From: JBNJEM01 sp051745935
GTDB taxonomy: Bacteria; Planctomycetota; Planctomycetia; Pirellulales; Pirellulaceae
Assembly (NCBI GenBank): GCA_051745935.1
Contig: JBNJEM010000387.1
Span: 1-7,512 of the forward strand
DNA length: 7,512 nt
Reading direction: 5' to 3'
Shown in pieces: positions 1-6,251 of the stretch. The notes under the pieces were generated by a model. The model did not search any database and was not told the origin of the DNA. It worked only from the letters and a program-made list of their open reading frames with translations. The position numbers and the translations under genes were made by a program. How positions within the stretch are numbered: position 1 is the stretch's first letter; every line of letters begins with the position of its first letter.

Positions 1-106
1 CGTAATGGAGCGAGGAACCTGAGTCTCCCCTCGCCCGAACTGGGAACGTCACTCGAATCCCTTAAATCAGACAGTTATTTCTTAACGGAGCCTTAGGAGC
101 AAACCC

Positions 107-355
107 ATGATTGACCCATCCGATCTTCCCCCTGAACTGCGGCACCTGATTGAAAAACGAGAACGTGAAGACCGGCGAGTCGCTCAACGCCGAAATTTCA
201 TCGAGCGGCGTCAGGCGGATGTGGGACCGCTGGGCGCGGCGGAGTCGCTCGAGGAGCTGGAGAATCTAGATTTCGAGGAAAGACGCTCAGGCGACGAGCG
301 CCGTCAGAACGGGGACCGGCGAAAGCAATCGCGACGCGAGGGAGACAACCAATAA
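107..355 (+). CDS. Small arginine-rich, highly charged protein of unknown function (82 aa)
   Basis: I do not recognise a named family. The ATG is preceded by a good ribosome binding site, AGGAG at 95-99, seven bases upstream, which supports this start. The protein has no hydrophobic stretch, signal peptide or cysteine. It is built of two arginine clusters (about residues 16-34 and 57-76) separated by an acidic, leucine-containing linker (ESLEELENLDFEE). Arginine makes up 17 of 82 residues, mostly as RR pairs in a repeating (E/D)RR pattern such as ERRSGDERR and GDRRK. Similar RRxGxxRR strings occur as linkers or termini in bacterial signalling proteins such as PilZ and GGDEF proteins, but no such domain is present. 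It is probably cytoplasmic and partly disordered or helical; RNA, DNA or lipid-headgroup binding is only a guess. It stands 328 bases from the next gene, so operon membership is uncertain. Confidence 0.7.
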   Translation: MIDPSDLPPELRHLIEKREREDRRVAQRRNFIERRQADVGPLGAAESLEELENLDFEERRSGDERRQNGDRRKQSRREGDNQ

Positions 356-683
356 AAGGGGCGCCGATGGTAACGTGCCGGAAGATACGTTATAACCATG
401 CGCGGGCAAGAGCGTGATATCCGTGGACGTTCGCACTTCCGTTGCACACGGTGAAGGAAGGCTTTTCAAGGCCGGTCTTTGAAGCTATTATACCGATCGC
501 GGATGATTTTCTCCGCCGCGAGTCCGACCAACGGGAGGACGGCTTGCGTCGGGCCGCTTTCCACCCGGAAAAAATCAACCGCCTGAAATATATACTGGCC
601 GGCGACGAGGTTGCTTGCCGCGAGGGGGGGGCGTGCAGCCGCGCGCGGTCGCGACGAGAATCTTCCGTACAAAGGGCGAAGCG
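356..683. other. Intergenic region without a convincing gene
   Basis: About 330 bases separate the arginine-rich gene from the DUF2339 start. A short frame on the + strand from TTG 442 crosses the region, but it has no ribosome binding site, overlaps the DUF2339 gene and ends in arginine/serine-rich sequence typical of a GC-rich shadow. The first half contains a 6-bp perfect inverted repeat (TAACGT at 371-376, ACGTTA at 387-392, 10-base loop), which lacks a following T-tract and so is a weak hairpin at best. The middle holds the promoter candidate listed separately, and a lone TATACT at 591-596 has no matching upstream element. Confidence 0.6.
463..491 (+). promoter_or_regulatory. Candidate sigma-70-like promoter upstream of the DUF2339-DUF3999 operon
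   Basis: TTTTCA (463-468) and TATTAT (486-491) are separated by exactly 17 bases. They match the housekeeping consensus at 4 of 6 and 5 of 6 positions. This would give a 5' leader of roughly 185 bases before the ATG at 684. Position and spacing are reasonable, but planctomycete promoters are poorly defined and chance matches are common, so this is only a candidate. Confidence 0.25.
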
Positions 684-3191
684 ATGGGCCAGGCACTGTT
701 CACGACCCTGATGGCTATCCTCGTCGCGGGCGTGGTGTTGGCCGTGCCCGTCACGCTCTTGGTGATGGTTTTCAAGATCCATCGCCGCCAGGAGGAAGAC
801 TCGGACCGCCTTTCCACGCTCCTCCACCGCCTCCAGAGTGACCTGGAGGACAGCGCGCGACTGATCCGCCGGGTGGCGGAGCGGAGGGGTCCGGAACCGG
901 AGGGAAGAGACGAGGAGGAAGGGCCTTCCGAGGAAGAGCCGGAGGTCCCGCCGCCCGCCGAAGTCCCGCCCGAGCCGGAGATCGTCGCCGAAGTGGTTTC
1001 CGGCGAGGAAGCCGAGCCCGCAGCCCCGGCGGCGGCCCGGTCTCCATTTGGCGAGGGGGGGGCCGAGCGGCCGGCGCGCGAGCCGACCCGGTTCGAGACG
1101 GCGGCCAAAGAGGCCCTCGTGAAAACCTGGAACTGGATCATCGTGGGCGAGGAGCACCGGCCCCAGGGCGTCTCCATGGAGTTCGCCGTGGCCAGCCAAT
1201 GGCTGCTGAGGATCGGCATCGTGATCCTGGTGATGGGCAGCGGCTTCTTTCTGAAGTACTCCGTCGACGAGGGAATCATCGGCCCCGGCGGGCGGGTGTC
1301 GCTGTTGATCCTCGTGGGCCTGGGCATGCTGGTCGCCGGGACCCAGATGCTTGGCAAGAAATACCACCTCTTCGGCCAGGGCCTGATGGGCGGCGGTATC
1401 GCGCTGCTTTATTTCGCCGTCTTCGCCGCCGCCAACTTCTACCACATGATCCCCTTCCTGGCGGCCTTTGTCCTGATGGGCTTGATCACGCTCACCGCCG
1501 CCGTGCTAGCCGTCCGCTACCAGATCGCGTTGGTCGCCGTATTGGGGATCATCGGCGGCTACGGCACTCCCTTGATGCTTCCGGCTGGCGAGGCGAATTA
1601 CGTGGGCCTGTTCACCTACGTCCTCATCCTCGGCCTGGGCGTGCTGGGAATCAGCGTGCGGCGAAACTGGCGCCTGCTGAACTGGCTCGCGCTGGTCGGC
1701 ACCTACCTCCTCTTCTTCGTGGGAACGCGGGACTACCGGCTCGAGCACTTCTGGCAGGTGATGCCCTTTCTGGCCGCGTTTTTCATCCTCTTCTCCACGG
1801 CGGTGTTCATTTTCAACCTCGTCAATCGCCAGAAGTCCACGCTGCTGGAACTACTGGCGCTGTGGATCAACGCCGGCATCTTCTTCGTCACCGGCTACGC
1901 CCTGGTCCAAGAGGCATTTGGCAGGGAGTGGGTGGCGGCCGTCACCCTTGGGCTCACGCTCTTCTACGTGGCCCACGTCTACTATTTCCTGGTGCGCCGG
2001 CTCCACGACCGCGAGCTGTTGTTGAGTTTCATCGCCCTGGCCACGTTCTTTCTCACCGTGACGCTTCCCCTGGTGCTTTCGAGCGAGTGGATCACCGTGA
2101 GCTGGGCGGTCCAGGCCCTGGTGATGCTGTGGATTGCCGGAAAGCTTGACAGCCAGTTTCTCCGCCACGTGGCGTACGTGCTCTACGCCATTGTGCTTGG
2201 GCGGTTCCTGTTCCTTGACCTTCCCCATCAATACGCCGGGCGCATGGCTTTCGCCGAGATGTCCGCCCGCGAATACCTGTTCGCGCTCGTGGAGCGTCTA
2301 GTGATCTTCGGCGTGCCGGTGGCCTGTCTGGCCGCCGGGACCCGCCTGCTTCGACGACCCGGGGAGGCGGCGGGCCTGGCCGTCGACAAGACCAATGACA
2401 TCGGCCAGTGGATACGTGGGCGGTGGGCGGTTCGGGCGGGCATCGCCGTGGCCGTCGTGATGCTCTTCCTTTACCTGCATCTCGAGCTCAACCGCACCTT
2501 CGATTACTTCTACCCGCCCATGCGCATGCCGGTGCTCACGCTCCTCTGGGTGGCGGTCTGCGGGCTGTTGATCTACGAATATCTGGCCAGCCGCGCCCCC
2601 GTGATGCTCGGGTTGCTGGCCGTCTTCGTCGCCGGGCTCTTGATCAAGCTCTTTCTGTTCGACCTGCCCGGCTGGGACGTGGCGGCCCGGGGGCTCTACC
2701 TGGGCGACTACTCCTTCCTCGCGGCCGGCATGCGGCTAATCGACTTCGCCGCCGTGGTCCTCTTTTTCGGCTTTGCCTTCCACCTGTTGGCCGGCGACGT
2801 GGACGCCCGGGCCGCCCGGGCGGTCTTCGGCGGGTTGGCCGTCGCGCTGGGGTTCGTGTGGTCCACCCTCGAGGTAAACACCGGCCTGTACCACTTCGTG
2901 CCCGGCCTCCGCGCGGGCGGCGTCTCGATCCTCTGGTCGCTGTTCGCCCTGGGCCTGATCCTTTCCGGCATTTTGAAAGACCTTCGCGCGCTTCGGTACG
3001 TGGGCCTGGGCCTGTTCGCCGTGGTCGTGTGGAAAGTCTTTTTCGTCGACCTCGCCCGACTCGAGCAGCTCTACCGGATCATCGCCTTCATCGTGCTCGG
3101 CGTGTTGATCTTGTGCGGCGCCTTCGTGTACCTCAAGTACCGTCAAACCTTCGCCATCGAAAGCGAAACCAGTGAGGAGGGGCAACCATGA
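684..3191 (+). CDS. DUF2339 family large polytopic membrane protein (835 aa)
   Basis: The ATG at 684 is chosen over an in-frame TTG at 615 because it begins directly with a membrane segment and has AGGG (673-676) seven bases upstream. The N-terminus (about residues 4-31) is one transmembrane helix. It is followed by a short heptad-like charged stretch and a long Glu/Pro/Ala-rich linker to about residue 150. Then comes the hallmark DUF2339 entry (SQWLLRIGIVILVMGSGFFLKYS, shown here only as a guide to the WLxRIGxxxLxxGxxFFLKY pattern). The rest holds about 22 hydrophobic helices in near-continuous succession, ending in a basic tail. The family (PF10101) is widespread and uncharacterised; no catalytic motif is evident. 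The stop overlaps the next ATG (ATGA), so the two genes are almost certainly translated together. A scaffold or transporter-like role in the inner membrane is inference only. Confidence 0.9.
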   Translation: MGQALFTTLMAILVAGVVLAVPVTLLVMVFKIHRRQEEDSDRLSTLLHRLQSDLEDSARLIRRVAERRGPEPEGRDEEEGPSEEEPEVPPPAEVPPEPEIVAEVVSGEEAEPAAPAAARSPFGEGGAERPAREPTRFETAAKEALVKTWNWIIVGEEHRPQGVSMEFAVASQWLLRIGIVILVMGSGFFLKYSVDEGIIGPGGRVSLLILVGLGMLVAGTQMLGKKYHLFGQGLMGGGIALLYFAVFAAANFYHMIPFLAAFVLMGLITLTAAVLAVRYQIALVAVLGIIGGYGTPLMLPAGEANYVGLFTYVLILGLGVLGISVRRNWRLLNWLALVGTYLLFFVGTRDYRLEHFWQVMPFLAAFFILFSTAVFIFNLVNRQKSTLLELLALWINAGIFFVTGYALVQEAFGREWVAAVTLGLTLFYVAHVYYFLVRRLHDRELLLSFIALATFFLTVTLPLVLSSEWITVSWAVQALVMLWIAGKLDSQFLRHVAYVLYAIVLGRFLFLDLPHQYAGRMAFAEMSAREYLFALVERLVIFGVPVACLAAGTRLLRRPGEAAGLAVDKTNDIGQWIRGRWAVRAGIAVAVVMLFLYLHLELNRTFDYFYPPMRMPVLTLLWVAVCGLLIYEYLASRAPVMLGLLAVFVAGLLIKLFLFDLPGWDVAARGLYLGDYSFLAAGMRLIDFAAVVLFFGFAFHLLAGDVDARAARAVFGGLAVALGFVWSTLEVNTGLYHFVPGLRAGGVSILWSLFALGLILSGILKDLRALRYVGLGLFAVVVWKVFFVDLARLEQLYRIIAFIVLGVLILCGAFVYLKYRQTFAIESETSEEGQP
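3174..3180 (+). promoter_or_regulatory. Ribosome binding site of the DUF3999 gene, inside the DUF2339 coding end
   Basis: GAGGAGG lies seven bases before the ATG at 3188 and within the last codons of the upstream gene. With the ATGA overlap at 3188-3191 it fixes the start of the DUF3999 gene and indicates translational coupling. Confidence 0.8.
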
Positions 3192-4570
3192 CGCGAAGAC
3201 CGATCGCGGCGATGTACCTCGTGCTGGCGGCGGCGGTCGCCTGCGGCGGCGGCGAGGCCGGCCGGTTCCAATACGTCAAGAACGTGGTCCGGCCCGAGCC
3301 GCCGGAAGAGCAAATCCTTGCCGTGGAGCTTGACAGCGACGTGTACGCCGGCGTGGGGGACGATTTCGCCGACCTCCGCGTGCTCGACGCCGACGGCGGG
3401 GCAGTTCCCTACCGGCTCCAGCGGGCCACCGAAACCCGAACGGAGACGCTCCGCGAGCCCAGCCCCAGCCGGGTCGTTTCGCTGGTGGAAAACGACGACA
3501 ACAGCATCGAGGTCGTCGTCGCGCTGAACAAAGACGCGCCGCCGGCCGACGGTCTGAAGTTCTTCACGCCGCTTGCCAACTTCGAGCGGCGCGTGAGCGT
3601 CTTCGGCTCCAGCGACGGCGACGATTGGACGCCTCTGGTGACCGACGCGGCCATCTTCGACTACTCCCGCTACATGGACGTCACCAATTGCGAAGTCCCG
3701 CTACCGGAAAACCGACACCGCCGCTACCGGGTCGTGATCGCCGAGGTGACCGACGTCAAGGAATCGACCCTGATGGAGCTTACCCGCCGGTTCGAGGACG
3801 ACGATCAGGCGGGCCGCACCGAGCGGCTTACGCTGCAGCGCCGACCGTTTCGCATCGATCGGATCGAGCCATGGCATGATGTGACCCGGGAGCGGGTCGA
3901 AGAGAACCAGAAGACCGGCTACCCGATCGTCGATTTCAGCACGGCAGAGGACGAGGCAGGGAAACAGACCATTGTGACCGTCAGAACCCGGGGGGAACCA
4001 GTCACCAGCTTCACGATCCAGACGCCCGACGCGAATTTCAGCCGCGCCGCCTCGGTACGGGTGCCCGTCGAGCGGGGCGTGCGCACCGATTGGGTCGAGG
4101 TGGGCGGCGCCACGCTGTTGGTCGTCCGCTTCCGCGGCTTCGCGCGCGAAGAACTCGAAATCTCCTTTCCCGAACAGCGGCAAGAAGAGTACCGCATCGT
4201 CATTGAGAACGACGACAACCCGCCGCTGGAGATCGCCGGTGTCGAGGCGGCCGGCAACGTCCACCGCGCGTTGTTTTTCGCCGAGAAGGGCGCCGACTAC
4301 CGCATCGCCTACGGCTCGGAAGTGGCTGAGAAGCCCGTTTACGACACGGCCGCCCTCTCGATCGCCTTGGGCGAAGGCTACCGCCCGGCCCTCGCCACCC
4401 TCGGCCCCCAATCGCCCAACCCCGAGTTCGGCCGAGGCCCCCCGCTCCGCCTCACCGCCGTGTTGAACAACCCCATCTTCCTCACCGCCGCGATCACCCT
4501 CATGGTCCTCGTCCTCGCGCTGCTCCTCTACCGCGCCGGACGCCGGGTCGAAGAGATGCCAAGCGACTAG
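3188..4570 (+). CDS. DUF3999 family envelope protein with C-terminal membrane anchor (460 aa)
   Basis: The N-terminus has two arginines, a hydrophobic core and then AVAC (residues 16-19) followed by glycines. This is either a lipobox with acylated C19 or an ordinary signal peptide; the -3 alanine makes the lipobox imperfect. The body (about 25-425) is hydrophilic and beta-rich, with paired segments resembling beta-sandwich modules, for example RRVSVFGSSDGDDWTPL near residue 140. A single hydrophobic helix at about 430-448 precedes a basic stop-transfer and a short tail. This topology, and adjacency to DUF2339, fit the DUF3999 family (PF13163), which has no known function. Most of the protein should lie outside the cytoplasmic membrane, probably against the DUF2339 protein. 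The stop codon TAG (4568-4570) falls inside the left end of a MITE-like repeat. Without the insertion the frame would run five codons further. Confidence 0.82.
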   Translation: MTRRPIAAMYLVLAAAVACGGGEAGRFQYVKNVVRPEPPEEQILAVELDSDVYAGVGDDFADLRVLDADGGAVPYRLQRATETRTETLREPSPSRVVSLVENDDNSIEVVVALNKDAPPADGLKFFTPLANFERRVSVFGSSDGDDWTPLVTDAAIFDYSRYMDVTNCEVPLPENRHRRYRVVIAEVTDVKESTLMELTRRFEDDDQAGRTERLTLQRRPFRIDRIEPWHDVTRERVEENQKTGYPIVDFSTAEDEAGKQTIVTVRTRGEPVTSFTIQTPDANFSRAASVRVPVERGVRTDWVEVGGATLLVVRFRGFAREELEISFPEQRQEEYRIVIENDDNPPLEIAGVEAAGNVHRALFFAEKGADYRIAYGSEVAEKPVYDTAALSIALGEGYRPALATLGPQSPNPEFGRGPPLRLTAVLNNPIFLTAAITLMVLVLALLLYRAGRRVEEMPSD

Positions 4571-4697
4571 TGCTTTGTCAGCGCTTATTTTTAGGATGAG
4601 GCCCTGCCGGGTTTGCCGGTGGAACCTTATAAAGCCAGGTAAACCAACACTGGCACAGCCAGTGCCACCCGAATGATTAGCTCTGATAAAGCACGAG
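4567..4697. mobile_element. MITE-like palindromic element with terminal inverted repeats
   Basis: The ends 4567-4587 and 4677-4697 are inverted repeats matching at 17 of 21 positions; the core GTGCTTTGTCAG (4570-4581) matches the other end at 11 of 12. Immediately outside both ends is CGA (4564-4566 and 4698-4700), a possible 3-bp target duplication. Inside are nested palindromes: CACTGGC/GCCAGTG with a 3-base loop (4648-4664), GGTTTGCC/GGTAAACC (4610-4617, 4638-4645; 7 of 8), and GGTGG/CCACC (4618-4622, 4665-4669). No reading frame fits inside. The size of 131 bp and the architecture are those of a non-autonomous element moved in trans by a transposase encoded elsewhere. Alternatives are a large REP/BIME-type repeat or a structured RNA 3' end of the operon. 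Confidence 0.65.
4648..4664. repeat. Perfect hairpin CACTGGC-ACA-GCCAGTG
   Basis: Seven base pairs close a three-base loop inside the MITE-like element. From memory, similar TGGCAC/GTGCCA palindromes recur in planctomycete genomes, which is one of the hints to the host phylum. There is no T-tract downstream, so it is not a typical intrinsic terminator, although in RNA it could stabilise the 3' end of the DUF2339-DUF3999 transcript. Confidence 0.6.
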
Positions 4698-4768
4698 CGA
4701 TTGTTCCAATTTGCTTTGACACGCGGGGGGCGGATAAAAAGCGGCGTCATCAATTCCTCTGCGATAAC

Positions 4769-4774
4769 AAGGAG
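4769..4774 (+). promoter_or_regulatory. Ribosome binding site fixing the start of the FG-GAP gene
   Basis: AAGGAG lies nine bases upstream of ATG 4784. It decides against the longer in-frame start at 4673, which lies within the MITE-like repeat and would put 37 residues before the signal peptide. Confidence 0.75.
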
Positions 4775-4783
4775 ACGGTGGAG

Positions 4784-6079
4784 ATGAAACACAGCAACGT
4801 ACAACCACGCCGAATCAAACGGACCCTTCTCTTCGCGGCGTTCCTCCTGGGATGCACGCTGGTGGGCTCGCCTGTCGCACTGGGCGAGGCGCCGCTGACG
4901 TTCGAGGGGCGCGCCATCGAGACCGAAGCCGTGCTCTGGTGGGCACGCGCGCTGGGCGACATCAACGGCAACGGTCTGACCGACATGTTCCTGCAGGACA
5001 ACAACGGACACGGCGGAACGCTGCGCTGGTACGAGACCCGCGAGGGCGGCAAGGCGTGGACCGCGCGCCTCATCGCCGACACGGCCCCGAACGGCGTGCC
5101 CTTTGCCGCCGGGGGACTCGACGCGGCCGACATCGACAACGATGGGCAACTCGACGTGCTCGGCGTGGCGCATCCGGGAGAATGGAAGCAATCCGGCGCG
5201 CCCTCGGAAATCTACTGGTACCAGAATCCCATGCCCGGCGGCGACCCGGCCAAGGATGCCTGGAACGTACAACACATCGGCGGCGTGCCGGCCTTCGTCA
5301 AGAACACCAAGCTGGCGGACTTCAACGGGGACGGCAGGGTGGACCTGGTGGCGATCACTTTCGACGGCAACCGCTTCCTGGTCTATCGCCAGGATGCGCC
5401 CGATGCCTGGACCAAGGTGGGGGATGTCGCCATTGCCAATCTGCACGAGGGACTGGACGTGGGCGACATCACTGGAAACGGTCGGCCGGACGTGGCCACC
5501 AACGGCTACTGGGTCGAGAACCCGGGCGGCGACTTGACCGGCGAATGGAAAGTCCGCTCCATCGACGAGAAATGGCACAACCAGACCGGAGACTGGTCGC
5601 GCAATGCCACCAAGGTCTTTTGCCGCGACATCACGGGCAACGGGCGTGCCGAGGTCTTCATCTCCCACTCCGAGCGCGGCGACTACCCGGTGTCCTGGTA
5701 CGGCGCCGACGACCCCCGCGCCGGTTCCTGGACGGAGCACGTCATCACCGACAAGCTAATCGCCGTCCACACCCTGCAAGTCTTTGATTTCAACGGCGAC
5801 GGGCACCACGACGTGCTGGCCGGCTCCAACGTGGGTCGCGCCCAAGCACTGGGAGCAAAGGCGTTCCCGGCCATCATCTTCCTGAACCGGGGCGACAACC
5901 GCGGGTGGGACGAGTTCCTGCTTACCGACCAGGGGATCTACAACGGACAGGTCGCCGACCTCGAGGGCGATGGCCGCCCCGACATCTTCCGCCTGCCGAG
6001 CCACGACGCCACCAAGTTCGAGGTGCTTGTCAACCAGACGAAACGCCCGGACGCGGCGATAGGCTTTGGTGATAAGTGA
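4784..6079 (+). CDS. Secreted FG-GAP/VCBS repeat protein, predicted seven-bladed beta-propeller (431 aa)
   Basis: The N-terminus carries a basic region (PRRIKR, residues 8-13), a hydrophobic core (14-28) and a likely signal peptidase site near ALG-EA (32-36), so the protein is exported. The mature part contains seven Dx(N/D/T/E)x(N/D)GxxD/E calcium-binding loops starting at about residues 59, 116, 179, 228, 282, 335 and 392. The spacing is 49-63 residues, one per blade of a seven-bladed propeller like those of integrin alpha subunits and many PVC-group surface proteins. The fifth loop ends in Glu instead of Asp. No catalytic domain or anchor is visible. Such propellers usually bind ligands, often glycans or proteins, or act as a structural scaffold. 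The neighbouring DUF1080 gene suggests a role in extracytoplasmic carbohydrate handling; that link is inference. Confidence 0.88.
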   Translation: MKHSNVQPRRIKRTLLFAAFLLGCTLVGSPVALGEAPLTFEGRAIETEAVLWWARALGDINGNGLTDMFLQDNNGHGGTLRWYETREGGKAWTARLIADTAPNGVPFAAGGLDAADIDNDGQLDVLGVAHPGEWKQSGAPSEIYWYQNPMPGGDPAKDAWNVQHIGGVPAFVKNTKLADFNGDGRVDLVAITFDGNRFLVYRQDAPDAWTKVGDVAIANLHEGLDVGDITGNGRPDVATNGYWVENPGGDLTGEWKVRSIDEKWHNQTGDWSRNATKVFCRDITGNGRAEVFISHSERGDYPVSWYGADDPRAGSWTEHVITDKLIAVHTLQVFDFNGDGHHDVLAGSNVGRAQALGAKAFPAIIFLNRGDNRGWDEFLLTDQGIYNGQVADLEGDGRPDIFRLPSHDATKFEVLVNQTKRPDAAIGFGDK

Positions 6080-6086
6080 TGGTTGG

Positions 6087-6119
6087 GAGTCGGATGCGTT
6101 AACGGCTCACGTTCGGTTC
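6087..6119 (+). ncRNA. Degenerate group II intron domain V relic
   Basis: Starting eight bases after the FG-GAP stop codon, this stretch folds like the catalytic domain V hairpin of bacterial group II introns. Bases 6087-6095 pair with 6111-6119 over nine positions, counting G-U pairs. A two-base bulge (6109-6110) sits where domain V has its conserved bulge, and the 3' strand ends in CGGTTC. Length is 33 bases against the usual 34. The catalytic AGC triad reads AGT here, and the upper stem (6096-6108) is mispaired, so it is probably inactive. No intron reverse transcriptase gene or upstream intron domains are present; only the 3' tail seems to survive. Confidence 0.55.
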
Positions 6120-6172
6120 TGAGAGGGGGTTGGGATCAGAAGGAAAAAGGGGGCAGGACTCAATGGCACTGT
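6117..6172. repeat. Possible REP-like or intron-tail tract between the FG-GAP and DUF1080 genes
   Basis: TTCTGA (6117-6122) and TCAGAA (6136-6141) form a 6-bp inverted repeat around a G-rich loop. They are followed by a purine-rich run and the tract AAAGGGGGCAGGACTCAATG (6146-6165). From memory, GGGGxCAGGAxTC tracts are common as scattered repeats near REP-associated or IS200-like transposases in several phyla. No gene fits here. This assignment is tentative and needs a copy-number check in the host genome. Confidence 0.25.
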
Positions 6173-6251
6173 CGTCTGGCCAAATCGAAGTTAAGTAGCG
6201 GCGTCCGCGGAACACGAAGGAGATCACGAGAATTTGTCGAGGAGACTGATA

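Noticed and set aside
10..34. GCGAGG/CCTCGC inverted repeat at the left edge as a terminator of an upstream gene
   Set aside because: The stem is only 6 bp with a 13-base loop and no T-run, and the upstream gene is outside the window.
442..711. An 89-codon frame starting at TTG on the + strand
   Set aside because: It has no ribosome binding site, overlaps the DUF2339 start, and its C-terminal third is low-complexity Arg/Ser. A real small gene here cannot be fully excluded but is not supported.
390..1445. A 351-codon open frame on the minus strand
   Set aside because: Most of it is antisense to the DUF2339 gene; its His/Arg/Gly-rich translation shows no domain and no export signal.
1199..2149. 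A 316-codon open frame on the + strand inside the DUF2339 gene
   Set aside because: It is an alternate-frame shadow with an Arg/Pro/His-rich product and no ribosome binding site.
4716..4738. TTGACA at 4716-4721 as a promoter for the FG-GAP gene
   Set aside because: It is a perfect -35 match, but the only -10-like sequence (GATAAA, 4733-4738) is 11 bases away, too close for a sigma-70 promoter.
4673..4783. An upstream ATG extending the FG-GAP protein by 37 residues
   Set aside because: The ATG lies inside the MITE-like repeat and would bury the signal peptide; ATG 4784 has a better ribosome binding site.
3701..5740. A 679-codon open frame on the minus strand
   Set aside because: It lies antisense to two well-supported genes and reads straight through the MITE-like repeat. 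It has no recognisable domain and shows the Val/Gly/Asp/Arg-rich composition typical of a shadow of GC-rich coding DNA.
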